A model generated the notes under the pieces. It had not been told where the DNA came from. It made no database searches and saw only the letters and a program-made list of their open reading frames with translations. Positions 44,515-52,988 of a stretch of 64,000 nucleotides of DNA are shown piece after piece. The first letter of the stretch is position 1; every line of letters begins with the position of its first letter. Source of the stretch: Streptomyces lasiicapitis (GTDB lineage: Bacteria > Actinomycetota > Actinomycetes > Streptomycetales > Streptomycetaceae); assembly GCF_014646335.1 (NCBI RefSeq), contig NZ_BMNG01000007.1:401301-465300 (forward strand), written 5' to 3'. The position numbers and the translations under genes were made by a program.

Positions 44515-44612
44515 GGCTCCCGGGGTGCGGGAGGGCTGAGGCTCCCAGGGTGCTGGAAGGCTGGGGCCTCCGGGCCAGCTGCGGGCTGACGCTCCGTGGG
44601 TGGCGGGGGCGG
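44488..44612. repeat. five degenerate 25-bp tandem repeats spanning a stop codon
   Basis: Units at about 44488-44512 (inside the coding end), 44513-44537, 44538-44562, 44563-44587 and 44588-44612. The best-conserved units begin GAGGCTCCC(A/G)GGGTG and end GGA(A/G)GGCT. The LuxR-ATPase stop codon (44512-44514) lies at the first junction, so slippage here could alter the protein's end. The tail beyond is non-coding. Confidence 0.7.
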
Positions 44613-44977
44613 CGTACGTACGTAGCCCACCCCCCCGACGTTCCGCCGCGCGCCCCCGCACTCCCCACCCGGCGCCGACGCTACGTATACCGATCCCGGC
44701 AGGTTACGGATGCCGGGACACCCGGCCGTTCGCCACGCTGAGGCAGCCGCCCGGGGGCCGGGAGCGTGGTGGGCGCCGGCAGCGAGGAGCGGAGCCCCCG
44801 CTGCCAGGCACGGGCGCCCGTACCGCCTCCCCCCTCAGGCGGTGCGGCGGGCGGACGGCTGCTCACGTCGGCGGAGCAGCCGCCCGTCCTGTTCCGCGTC
44901 ACGGGGCGCCCGCCGCGCCCCGTGACATCCAAGGCGCCGTGCATGGCCATCCGACCTTGCCTGCATACGATCGCCAC
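44613..44977. other. 365-bp intergenic region with a hairpin and leaderless promoter
   Basis: No convincing gene is seen. It contains an imperfect inverted repeat around GGCTGCTC...GAGCAGCC (about 44850-44890) and a perfect hairpin at 44898-44926. The tail TTGCCTGCATACGAT before 44978 holds a TACGAT -10-like element close to the next start, consistent with a leaderless message. Confidence 0.5.
44898..44926. terminator. 12-bp hairpin, possible terminator or attenuator
   Basis: GTCACGGGGCGC (44898-44909) pairs exactly with GCGCCCCGTGAC (44915-44926) around a 5-base loop. It is 384 bases after the LuxR-ATPase stop and 52 bases before the next start, so it could be a distal terminator or part of the following promoter region. 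Confidence 0.5.
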
Positions 44978-45418
44978 ATGGCCCTCTTCCGCGTCGAACG
45001 CGCTACCCCGCTCGCTCCGGACGAGGCGTGGCGGCGCCTGACGGACTGGCAGCGGCACGGCCAGGTGGTGCCGCTGACGCGGGTCACCGTTGCCGGGGGC
45101 CCGCCGTACGGCGAGGGCACCGTGTTCACGGCACGCTCCGGGATCGGGCGGCTCGCGTTCGACGACCCGATGGAGGTGACCGTCTGGCGGCCTCCGGAGG
45201 CGGAGGGGCGGGCCGGGCTGTGCCGTCTGGTCAAGCGGGGCTCGGTGGTGACGGGGTGGGCGGAGATCGAGGTGCACGGGCAGGGCGGGGGCTCGCGCGT
45301 GATCTGGCGCGAGGAGCTACGGGTGCGTGGGCTTCCCCGGTTCCTGGACCCGGTGCTGGCGCGGGTGGCCTCCTGGGTCTTCGGCCGGGCGGCGGGGGCA
45401 CTGCTGGCCTCGCGCTAA
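44978..45418 (+). CDS. SRPBCC (START-like) family protein
   Basis: 146 residues from the ATG at 44978, with no ribosome site but a TACGAT element about 12 bases upstream, so probably leaderless. The opening MALFRVERATPLAPDEAWRRLTDW is the typical polyketide-cyclase/SRPBCC start, and the protein ends in the long C-terminal helix (LDPVLARVASWVFGRAAGALL). Such proteins bind a hydrophobic ligand in a central cavity. No substrate can be assigned. It is convergent with the methyltransferase at 45489. Confidence 0.88.
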   Translation: MALFRVERATPLAPDEAWRRLTDWQRHGQVVPLTRVTVAGGPPYGEGTVFTARSGIGRLAFDDPMEVTVWRPPEAEGRAGLCRLVKRGSVVTGWAEIEVHGQGGGSRVIWREELRVRGLPRFLDPVLARVASWVFGRAAGALLASR

Positions 45419-45488
45419 GCGCCAACCGGCCACCACCGACCGCCGACCGCCGACCGCCCCAGGGCCTACCAAACGCCACTCCCCCGCG

Positions 45489-46229
45489 TCAGCCCGCCAC
45501 CTTCTCCCACACCGACACATGCTTCGTGCTCTCGCCGGTGAACGGCGTGCGTGACCACTCCCCCCACCGGTCGCGCAGCCGCATCCCGGCGAGCCGCGCC
45601 ATCAGATCCAGCTCGGCCGGCCATACGTACCGGAACGGAATGGACGAGTGCGCGGCCTTGCCGTCGGTGATGGTGACGTAGTGGGAGCTCATGGCCTGGG
45701 TCGCCACGTCGTACGTGTCGAAGGCCCACTGTGTCGGGCCGATGCGGAACGGCACGGCGGTCTGGCCGGGCGGCAGGCGGCGCAGGTCTGGCACGCCCAC
45801 CTCGACGACGAAGGTGCCGCCCGGGCGCAGATGCTCGGCGGCGTTGCGGAAGCAGGCCACCTGGGCGTCCTGCGTCGTGAGGTTGTTGATGGTGTTGAAG
45901 ACGAGGTAGGCGACCGCGAAGGTGCCCGGCACGCGGGTCGTGGCGAAGTCGCCGATGGTGACGTCGACGGAGTCACCGCCGGGCTTGTCCCGCAGACGGT
46001 CCGCCATGGCCCGGGACATCTCGATGCCGTGCACCGGAACGCCACGGGCGGCAAGCGGCAGCGCGATCCGGCCCGTGCCGACACCGAACTCCAACGCCGC
46101 GCCGTCACCCGCCAGTTCGGCGAGCAGATCGACCACCGGGTCCACGGCCTCGGGCCGGAACATGTCCGGCGACGACTCGTCGTAGGTCGCCGCGATGTCT
46201 TCTCCGAAGTATCCGTCCGCATCAGGCAT
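45489..46229 (-). CDS. class I SAM-dependent methyltransferase
   Basis: 246 residues from the ATG at 46229. Motif I is ALEFGVGTGRIALPLAARG, an acidic residue ends strand 2 in VHGIEMSR, and a later block carries IGDFATTRVPG and LRPGGTFVVEVGVPDL. The first 40 residues (YFGEDIAATYDESS) are usual for small-molecule methyltransferases of this group. Fold and cofactor binding are clear, but the substrate is not. There is no operon partner; both neighbours are convergent or divergent. Confidence 0.9.
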   Translation of the reverse strand: MPDADGYFGEDIAATYDESSPDMFRPEAVDPVVDLLAELAGDGAALEFGVGTGRIALPLAARGVPVHGIEMSRAMADRLRDKPGGDSVDVTIGDFATTRVPGTFAVAYLVFNTINNLTTQDAQVACFRNAAEHLRPGGTFVVEVGVPDLRRLPPGQTAVPFRIGPTQWAFDTYDVATQAMSSHYVTITDGKAAHSSIPFRYVWPAELDLMARLAGMRLRDRWGEWSRTPFTGESTKHVSVWEKVAG

Positions 46230-46415
46230 CCCTGGACGGTAGTGCCGGTGGCGGTGCCGGTGCGCGTGAATTTCCGCGCCAGGACGCGGCCCTTGTACGC
46301 CTCACCAGCCAAACCCGACCCGAAAGCCTGTTGACTCCCCAGCGGCCCCGGGCGGAAAGTACCGCTGACCGGCTTGTCATGTTCTTGTCCACACCCTTCA
46401 GGCAAGAGGTGAGCC

Positions 46416-48518
46416 TTGTTCCTCCGCCGTACACCCATACGCCGCGCCAGAACGCCTCACACCCAAGCCCGCCAACCCCACCAGCGCACGCGAAGCGTCC
46501 AACGTGCCCGCCGCGCAGGCCTCCTCGCCGCGCTTCTGGGTCTCCTCCTCTCCCCGCTCGCCGTCGGCCCCGCACAGGCGGCCCCCGAACCCACCGACCG
46601 GCCGCCCCTCGTGCGGCCCATCGACCCGCAGCGCTGGCAGAACCCCGACGACATGACGTGGGCCGACTACCGGTCCGTGCCGGGGACCGACTGGGCCGAT
46701 CCCGAGCTGGAGCCGACGAAGCGGACGTTCAAGGGCGCCCTGGTCCTGCTCGACTACCCCGATGAGGAGTTCACGGCCAGCAAGCCGGCCGGGTCGAGTC
46801 TGTTCGGGAATCCGCAGGTCGGCGCCTCGGATGTGCCGCGCAGTCAACTGCCCGCGTTCTACCGGGACTTCCTCAACAAGCCCGGGGCGCTCAACCGCGG
46901 CCACACCATCAACGAGTACTGGATGGAGGACTCCGGCGGCCGCATCGGCGTCGACCTGACCTCCTTCGGCGTGTACCGCATGCCGCACAAGTCGTTCCAG
47001 TACGGCATCGAGCCGCAGATGAACCCGGGAGCGTGCCCGAGCGGCAGCACCTGCGGGAAGAACATCCGCACCGACGGCAAGGCCGCCTGGGTCGCGGACG
47101 TCGGCGAGGGTGAGACCGCGAAGTACGACTTCATCTTCTATCTCACGGCCGGACAGGACGAGTCGTCCGTGTGGCAGGAGTTCGGGCAGATGAAGTTCGC
47201 CTCGCCGCAGGACGTACCGACGAAGTGGGGCCCGCCCGCGCCCATCGCCACGGGCGGCAACTCCGCCAACACCCGCTACGTGCCGTGGACTTCGTGGGCC
47301 GCCGCCGCCCGCATCTGGCCGAACGCCTCGAACGGTTCCTCCACCCAGGCCGAGAGCTCCGGCATGGGCGTGTACGCCCACGAGCTCAGCCACATCCTGG
47401 GCATCGCCGACAACTACAACAATCCGTACGGCACACCTCTGCGCCGCGCCTACACCGGGATCTGGAGCATGCTGTCGCGCGGTTCGTTCAACGGCCCGGG
47501 CGGCCCGCACACCCGCTGGCACATCCCGGCCACCAACGGGGCCTCGATGGGCTCCCAGCACGTCCTGCGCGACAAGCTGAAGCTCGGCATCGTCGACGAG
47601 AAGAACGTGCTCCGGCTCGACCGTGACGCGCTCAAGGACTCCGGCACGGTCGTCGCCCGCGTCACCGCGCGCTCGGCGCCGCCCGGCGACAAGGGCCTCA
47701 GCGGCGTCAACATCGCCATGGGCCGCGATCTGTCCCCCTTCTGCGACACGGCCAAGGACCCGCTGTGCGACGGCGGCGGCTACGACAACTACACCGTCGA
47801 GGTCGTCGACCGCATGGGCATGGACTCCTTCACGCCCGACAACGGCGTGCTGCTCAGCAAGACCAAGAACGAGGACCGGGCCCCGTTCGCCTGGGTCGTC
47901 GACTCCCACCCCGAAGACATCGACATGGTCGACTACAAGCGCCCCGACGGCACCCCGCAGAAGATCACCATGGGCGACTACCGTCAGCTCAGCGACGCGC
48001 TGCTGCACGCGGGGGCGGACTCCGGCAGCGAGTACGAGTACGTCGACCGCGCCAACCGGCTGCACTTCTACGTACTGGACCTGCGCCGCACCCGCTCCGG
48101 CGTCCTTTCGTACACCGTCGCCGTGAAGTCCCTGGACGGCGCGGGCCCGCAGCGCCGCGGAGCGCACCTGAGCCGCGGCTACGCCAAGGGCGATCCCTCG
48201 CGCCGGGCGCAGTGCACCTTCGACCTGGACAACACCGGGCGCGCCGCGCCGCCGCAGCAGCCCGGTCACCCGGAGAACGTGGACCGGTACCTGTCCTCCG
48301 ACGTCTACCGCCTGTCGGCCAAGGCCTCCGGCCGCGGCTGGAACGCCTGGCTGCCCAACCGGCTCGCCACCGCGAGGGCGGGCGACTCCGTCGAGGTCGA
48401 CGTCGCCGTGACCGCGCGGCCGGGCGCCGAGCGCCACAACCGGGTCACGCTCACCGCCCGGTCGGAGAGCGACCCGCGCAAGACCGCGAAGGCCGTCTGC
48501 ACGCTGATCAGGAAGTGA
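46416..48518 (+). CDS. secreted M6-family (immune inhibitor A-like) metalloprotease
   Basis: 700 residues from a TTG at 46416, preceded by AGAGGTGA. A long Arg-rich n-region is followed by a signal hydrophobic core (GLLAALLGLLLSPLAVGPAQAA) and cleavage near residue 55. The zinc site is HELSH (322-326), extended by ILGIADNYNN. This is the M6 (InhA) metalloprotease pattern, with YWMEDSGGRIGVD and ARIWPNA upstream of it. A C-terminal beta-rich domain (about 480-700) probably assists secretion or substrate binding. A strong hairpin follows. No propeptide cleavage site is assigned. Confidence 0.92.
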   Translation: MFLRRTPIRRARTPHTQARQPHQRTRSVQRARRAGLLAALLGLLLSPLAVGPAQAAPEPTDRPPLVRPIDPQRWQNPDDMTWADYRSVPGTDWADPELEPTKRTFKGALVLLDYPDEEFTASKPAGSSLFGNPQVGASDVPRSQLPAFYRDFLNKPGALNRGHTINEYWMEDSGGRIGVDLTSFGVYRMPHKSFQYGIEPQMNPGACPSGSTCGKNIRTDGKAAWVADVGEGETAKYDFIFYLTAGQDESSVWQEFGQMKFASPQDVPTKWGPPAPIATGGNSANTRYVPWTSWAAAARIWPNASNGSSTQAESSGMGVYAHELSHILGIADNYNNPYGTPLRRAYTGIWSMLSRGSFNGPGGPHTRWHIPATNGASMGSQHVLRDKLKLGIVDEKNVLRLDRDALKDSGTVVARVTARSAPPGDKGLSGVNIAMGRDLSPFCDTAKDPLCDGGGYDNYTVEVVDRMGMDSFTPDNGVLLSKTKNEDRAPFAWVVDSHPEDIDMVDYKRPDGTPQKITMGDYRQLSDALLHAGADSGSEYEYVDRANRLHFYVLDLRRTRSGVLSYTVAVKSLDGAGPQRRGAHLSRGYAKGDPSRRAQCTFDLDNTGRAAPPQQPGHPENVDRYLSSDVYRLSAKASGRGWNAWLPNRLATARAGDSVEVDVAVTARPGAERHNRVTLTARSESDPRKTAKAVCTLIRK

Positions 48519-48533
48519 GGCCTCGGTGAGAGG

Positions 48534-48568
48534 GGGGCGGCCGACGGCCCCGCGCCGCCGGCCGCCCC
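48534..48568 (+). terminator. 14-bp hairpin terminator after the M6 protease gene
   Basis: GGGGCGGCCGACGG (48534-48547) pairs with CCGCCGGCCGCCCC (48555-48568) with one mismatch and a 7-base loop, 16 bases after the stop. A degenerate array of GTGGCCGTCAGC-like repeats follows to about 48660. Confidence 0.75.
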
Positions 48569-48731
48569 TCCCGCGCCCGGCGGACGCGTGGCCGACGGCT
48601 GCGGCGCGCACGCGCGGCCGTCAGCGGAAGCGCGGACACGTGGCCGTCAGCAGAGGCGTGGTCGTCATCACCCCCCGGAACCGGCTCCCACGCTCCCCGT
48701 TCCTCCTAGGCTTACGCCTGGAAAGGTGGGA

Positions 48732-49265
48732 ATGATGGACATACCAAACGTCGTAGGGGACTGGCAGGAGTATCAATCCAAGGAATGGGCCGGGCTGCGT
48801 GTCCGCCTGCACCACCTCCGCAGGGCCACACCACAGCGCGGGCGCGACGAGGACGCCAAGGGGCTGACGTATGTCGCCTTCGACGTCACCTTCGACAACC
48901 GCGGTTCCACGTTCTTCAACATCGATCTGTACGACCACCCCCGCCACTACGACGTGCGCGTGGGCCGGGACGGGCACGGCGCCTTCGTCGACGAGTTCGG
49001 CGGCGCCGTGATCCGCGACTTCAACCTGTATCCGCAGCGCCGTGTGACGGCCACGCTCTACGCGGCCGCGCCCGCCGCCAAACTCAAGCAGCTCGACATC
49101 CAGATCGGCCCGCAGATCGACGACGAGCCCGCGTTCGGATACGTGTGGACCGGCGGCCTCGGCGTCCACGAGGCCTCCACGCGCACCGGCGGCCGCGCTT
49201 CGACGGCCAGGACCGGGGTCGCCAGCGAAGTGGAGCGGTTCCTTCAGGACAGCGCGGGCGACTGA
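48732..49265 (+). CDS. hypothetical conserved Streptomyces protein
   Basis: 177 residues from the adjacent ATG codons at 48732/48735, after GAAAGGTGGGA. No signal peptide or membrane segment is seen. The middle (LTYVAFDVTFDNRGSTFFNIDLYDHPRHYDVRVGRDG) is a beta-sandwich-like region reminiscent of DUF4352/telluride-type extracellular-style folds, but I do not recognise a named family. The C-terminal 35 residues are Thr/Ala-rich, ending in VERFLQDSAGD. It is followed by a hairpin overlapping its stop codon and by a convergent secreted-protein gene. Function unknown. Confidence 0.75.
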   Translation: MMDIPNVVGDWQEYQSKEWAGLRVRLHHLRRATPQRGRDEDAKGLTYVAFDVTFDNRGSTFFNIDLYDHPRHYDVRVGRDGHGAFVDEFGGAVIRDFNLYPQRRVTATLYAAAPAAKLKQLDIQIGPQIDDEPAFGYVWTGGLGVHEASTRTGGRASTARTGVASEVERFLQDSAGD

Positions 49266-49292
49266 GCCCGGCCGGGGAGACGGCCGGGCTCA
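49263..49292. terminator. 12-bp hairpin overlapping the stop codon
   Basis: TGAGCCCGGCCG (49263-49274, beginning with the stop codon TGA of the upstream gene) pairs exactly with CGGCCGGGCTCA (49281-49292) around GGGAGA. It serves the convergent pair ending at 49265 and 49341. Confidence 0.75.
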
Positions 49293-49340
49293 GTCGGCGA
49301 GCGTGCTCAGTCGGTGGGCGTGCCCGGTCGGCGACCGTCG

Positions 49341-49727
49341 CTAGTTGGTGAGGGTCACGCAGGGCAGGCCCACGCTCGCGCCGCCGCGGAAGCCCTCGGC
49401 GCAGAGCCGGGTGCCCGCCGGGAAGTGCCGCTGCGGGTACGCCTGGTCGCGGTACGTGCGGAACTTGGCGACGTCCTCCACCTTGGTGTTGGCGCTCCAG
49501 CCGTTGGTGGTCCACACCCGGGCGGAGATGCGGTTCGGCTGGTTGGTGTTGGTGACGGACACCTCGACCCGGCCGAGGTAGGTGCCGTTGTCGTACGTCT
49601 CGATACAGACGGAGTGGTTGCACCACTTGCCGGAGGCCGCGGCCGGGGGGCCCGCGACGACGACGCAGCCCAGGGCGGCGGCCAAGGCTCCGATTCCGGC
49701 GGCGAGCTTCTTGGTGATGGTGTACAT
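49341..49727 (-). CDS. small secreted protein, hypothetical
   Basis: 128 residues from the ATG at 49727, eight bases after GGAG. A signal peptide (MYTITKKLAAGIGALAAALG, cleavage near AAAS) precedes an extracellular part with four cysteines in two pairs (WCNHSVCIETY and LCAEGFRGGASVGLPC) and a beta-rich core (RVEVSVTNTNQPNRISARVW). Such small cysteine-paired secreted proteins of Streptomyces include inhibitors, lectins and signalling proteins. No family is recognised. The ATG at 49736 is an upstream alternative. Confidence 0.82.
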   Translation of the reverse strand: MYTITKKLAAGIGALAAALGCVVVAGPPAAASGKWCNHSVCIETYDNGTYLGRVEVSVTNTNQPNRISARVWTTNGWSANTKVEDVAKFRTYRDQAYPQRHFPAGTRLCAEGFRGGASVGLPCVTLTN

Positions 49728-49908
49728 GGCGAGCACTCCTTCGAGCGTGCTTCACGGCCCCGCGGCGAGGCGATGAAGGCTGACGGTTCGGATCCCTACG
49801 GTCGGCCGACTCCCTCTGGTTCGGCCGACCCGAGCGGACCAACGCGGGGCAAGATCATGAGTTACGCCGCGTCCCCCTCCAGGGCGTCCGCCCCGGCGGC
49901 GCCCTTGG

Positions 49909-50757
49909 TCAGCAGTGCTCCACCAGCCACTCCAGGGCGGCCGTACCCGAGTTGAGGACGGAGATGTGCCCGTCCGCCGGCTTCAGCCACAGTTCCGCCG
50001 CCGGGCAGCGGTGCGCGAGCCACTGGCCGTGGGCGCTCGGGGCCACCCGGTCCGCGCCGCCGTGCAGGATGAGGACGGGGGCGGTGACATGCAGCGGGTC
50101 GAATCCCCAGGGGGCGACGTACGCCAGGTCGTCGTCGATCAGTCCGGCGGGGCCGGACACCACGGCCGGGCCGACCACCTTCTCGAACCACGACCACTCG
50201 GCGGCGAGCGCCGCGTGGTCGGCCGGCGCGAACATCTCCGGGTCGTACTCTGCGGCCGCCTCGTGCGCCTCCTTCGCGGCGCGACCCGCCACAGCCGCGC
50301 GCAGCGATGCCACGCCGGAGTCCGACATGCCCGCGCACCAGTCCGCAGGGCCCCCGGCGCCGTACGGAGCGAGACCCGCCACGCCGACCACGCAGCGGAC
50401 CCGGTCCGCCAGCAGCGCACCGCACGCGAGGGTGTGCGGGCCTCCTCCGGAATGGCCCATGACCGCGAAGCTGTCGATGCCGAGCGCGTCGGCGACGGCG
50501 CGCACGTCGGCGGCCGCCGACGCCACGTCCCGGCCCGGCACCGGGCTCGAACCGCCGTATCCGGGACGGTCGTACGACACCCAGCGGACGCCGAGCCGGG
50601 ACGCGGCCGGGAACAGGGGCCCGGGTGGCAGGCCGATGTTCGGGGTGCCGTGGTGCCAGATGACGGTGCGGCGGGGGTCGGCGCCCGCGGCCCCGGTGTC
50701 GTAGAGGTGCACCTGACGCCCGTCGTCCAGCCGCAGGTCGGTCTCCGTCACGTACAC
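49909..50757 (-). CDS. alpha/beta hydrolase
   Basis: 282 residues from the GTG at 50757, with AGGAG eight bases upstream. The fold is clear: oxyanion-side HHGTPN early, YDRPGYGGS near residues 62-70, and nucleophile elbow GHSGGG (Ser103). The acid is in LHGGADRVAP and the catalytic His in DGHISVL near the C-terminus. A helical lid lies between about residues 135 and 205 and is Ala/Glu-rich. It is cytoplasmic. Relatives include haloalkane-dehalogenase-like and epoxide-hydrolase-like enzymes as well as esterases, so the reaction is not assigned. Confidence 0.91.
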   Translation of the reverse strand: MYVTETDLRLDDGRQVHLYDTGAAGADPRRTVIWHHGTPNIGLPPGPLFPAASRLGVRWVSYDRPGYGGSSPVPGRDVASAAADVRAVADALGIDSFAVMGHSGGGPHTLACGALLADRVRCVVGVAGLAPYGAGGPADWCAGMSDSGVASLRAAVAGRAAKEAHEAAAEYDPEMFAPADHAALAAEWSWFEKVVGPAVVSGPAGLIDDDLAYVAPWGFDPLHVTAPVLILHGGADRVAPSAHGQWLAHRCPAAELWLKPADGHISVLNSGTAALEWLVEHC

Positions 50758-50791
50758 GCTGTCGCTCCTGCCTCGTCATCCCGAAAACGAC

Positions 50792-50825
50792 CGGAGCCCG
50801 GTCGACCGAAGTCGACCGGGCTCCG
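50792..50825 (-). terminator. perfect 15-bp hairpin with tetraloop
   Basis: CGGAGCCCGGTCGAC (50792-50806) pairs exactly with its complement at 50811-50825 around CGAA. It lies 55 bases past the stop of the Lys-rich secreted protein gene on the minus strand and just before the hydrolase start. Confidence 0.85.
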
Positions 50826-50879
50826 CGGCGTCATCCTGAGGCCGGTGCTACTTCCCGGACCTCATGTGGCGCCGGTGGT

Positions 50880-51383
50880 TTACCTGCCCCACGTGCCCTG
50901 GTTCACGGCGCAGTTCCAGCCGTTGCCGCGGACGCTGAACTTGACCTTGTAGGAGTTCTTGTTGAGCAGCCGCGAGCGCACCTGCACGCCGAGGCTGGCC
51001 TTCTTCTTGAGCGTCTTCTTGTAGACGGTGACGGTCTTCGACGTCTTGTGGGTGACCTTGCCGCCCTTCGCCTTGGCGGTGCCGAAGCGAACGTTCTTGA
51101 CGTTGGTGACCGTGAACTTGACGTTCTTGAAGCTCTTGGTGCTCTTGTTCTTCAGGCCGAAGTACAGGCCGTTGCCCGTCACCCAGCCGCCCGAGCCGAT
51201 GTAGAACCTCGACGTGTAGACGATGTCGATGGGGCAGCCGGCGCTGCGCGGCGCGACCTTCGACGCGGACGAAGCCGACGGTGCCGCGGACGACGCGGAT
51301 GCGGAAGCAGCCACTCCGAGCTGAGCGGCGGTGATCGCCCCGGCCGTGGCCAGGACAGCGGCGGACGTGCGCATGCGGTTCAC
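50880..51383 (-). CDS. small secreted Lys-rich protein, hypothetical
   Basis: 167 residues from the GTG at 51383, with AGAGG ten bases upstream; ATG 51374 is nearly equivalent. A signal peptide with a long Ala/Ser core (TSAAVLATAGAITAAQLGVAA) is followed by a Ser/Ala linker. The mature part is strikingly rich in Lys and Thr (KNKSTKSFKNVKFTV, KKTLKKKASLGVQVRS), with only two cysteines (AGCPID and GWNCAV). This is a beta-rich basic extracellular domain, perhaps binding an anionic surface. No family is recognised. Confidence 0.8.
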   Translation of the reverse strand: MNRMRTSAAVLATAGAITAAQLGVAASASASSAAPSASSASKVAPRSAGCPIDIVYTSRFYIGSGGWVTGNGLYFGLKNKSTKSFKNVKFTVTNVKNVRFGTAKAKGGKVTHKTSKTVTVYKKTLKKKASLGVQVRSRLLNKNSYKVKFSVRGNGWNCAVNQGTWGR

Positions 51384-51627
51384 TACGGTTTTACCTCTTC
51401 CCCCTGTGGCCCCTTGTGGGCCCGACTGACAGCACAGCGCGACGCGTTCACACCGGACGATCCACGTCCCCGCGGCGCGCCCCGTATTCCTAGCACGAGG
51501 ACGACGCGAGAGAACAAATGAGCCATCAGGTGACGCAGCACCGTGACAGAAGCCGGACAATCGTAAATCATGCGGCGGCGCCCGCGAGCACCGATTTCCT
51601 CCAGGCCCCGGCGACCTCCACCATTGG

Positions 51628-52764
51628 TCACAAACCGTACGTGTTGCTCTTCTTGGCCAGCGCCCAGACGTAGTACCACTGGCTGTCGCGCAGCGCCCGC
51701 GGACCGCCGTCCGCCATGGCCTGTACGACGCCCCACACCCCGCCGGCGCCCGCGACGCCGAGCACGGCGAGCGCTTCGTTGAAGGCGGGGCCGTACACCG
51801 CCACGAGGGTGGCGCCGACGGTGCCGATCGTGGCGCCGGTGACGGCCACCGCCCGCTTGCGCCGTGCGGCCGTCAGCTGCGACTGGACGCCCCGGATCTC
51901 GCTCTCGATCCGCTGCCCGATCCTGACCATCTCGCGTTCCGACTGCTCCGCGTTCAGGGCGTCGTCGAGGCCCAGGAACGCGTCCCGCAGGAAGAGACGG
52001 AGCTGGGCGTACGAAGCGAACTCCTGCACCGTGATCTCGCTGAAGTCGCGCAGCGTCACGCCGTCGACGAACGGCAGATCGATCCGCAGGACGGGCCGCA
52101 CGACCTGGCTCGCGACGGGCGAGGCGTCGAACTCGCCGACGACCTTTCCGTCCTGGACCAGGAAGTCGAGGTACGAGGGAATGTCATGGCTCTCGTCGCG
52201 GCGGATCGTGCGTACCGAACTCGCCCCCGGGCCTCGGGGGCTGATGGTGCTCTCGCCGTCGACCCAGTAGTCGGGCATGTACCAGGCGAGGCCGGACTTG
52301 AGCAGGGGTTCCGCATCGGTGATCCACTGCCCCAGGGCGTTCAGGTCGCGGCACGTCATGTAGACGGCGGACGTGCTTTCGCGCGTGGACAGGGCGAGGC
52401 CGCTGAGCGACGGGTTCGCCCCCACCGGATAGTTCGTCGTGCTCGTCGTTCGCCGCGGAAAGATGCTGTGGCAGCTCCCCGTCCCGCGGTGCGACAGCAA
52501 CAGGGTCTCGGCGACGAGCGCGCTTCGTTTGGTGAGGGTCGCGAAGTCGCCGTCGGCCGCTTCGAATCCGATGTGGAAGTGCGCCCGCGACCGCTTCTGG
52601 CTGCGCGCCAGCCGATGGGCCAGGGCGCCGCCGTAGAAGTACTGGCCGTACTTCTTGGCCATGAGCTGCGGATCGCCGCGCTCCGCCGGGGACATGGCCG
52701 CGAAGAGACCCCTCATGTGCTTCGCGATGTCGGGGTTCTGGGCGGGCTGCTTGCGTCTGAACAC
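51628..52764 (-). CDS. hypothetical protein with C-terminal membrane segments
   Basis: About 378 residues from the GTG at 52764; ATG 52698 (MRGLFAAMSP) is an alternative and the longer frame to 52995 runs outside coding-like DNA. The N-terminal region (QYFYGGALAHRLARSQKRSRAHFHIGFEAADGDF) and a Cys-containing central region (AVYMTCRDLNALGQWITDAEP) do not match a named domain. Two hydrophobic stretches near the end (AVAVTGATIGTVGATLVAVYG and EALAVLGVAGAGGVWGVVQAM) flank a short turn, preceded by a helical coiled segment. It may be a membrane-anchored cytoplasmic protein. Function unknown. Confidence 0.72.
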   Translation of the reverse strand: MFRRKQPAQNPDIAKHMRGLFAAMSPAERGDPQLMAKKYGQYFYGGALAHRLARSQKRSRAHFHIGFEAADGDFATLTKRSALVAETLLLSHRGTGSCHSIFPRRTTSTTNYPVGANPSLSGLALSTRESTSAVYMTCRDLNALGQWITDAEPLLKSGLAWYMPDYWVDGESTISPRGPGASSVRTIRRDESHDIPSYLDFLVQDGKVVGEFDASPVASQVVRPVLRIDLPFVDGVTLRDFSEITVQEFASYAQLRLFLRDAFLGLDDALNAEQSEREMVRIGQRIESEIRGVQSQLTAARRKRAVAVTGATIGTVGATLVAVYGPAFNEALAVLGVAGAGGVWGVVQAMADGGPRALRDSQWYYVWALAKKSNTYGL

Positions 52765-52988
52765 GCGCTTCGCCAATCCGCTTTGGCTGTGTACGGGCTG
52801 CCCCTCAAGGGGCCCGGGAGTCAGCCAGCGTACTGAACGCCGGGGCGGTGCTGCGCGTGGCTTGACTCCGTCGTCACGGGAGCGGCTGTGGCAGGTGCAA
52901 TGGATGAGGAGTGGATTGGTGGTGGATGAACACCACCTGATCCAACGCACAGCCCAATCTGTCGAATCTGTTCGGGAGGAGACACCCC

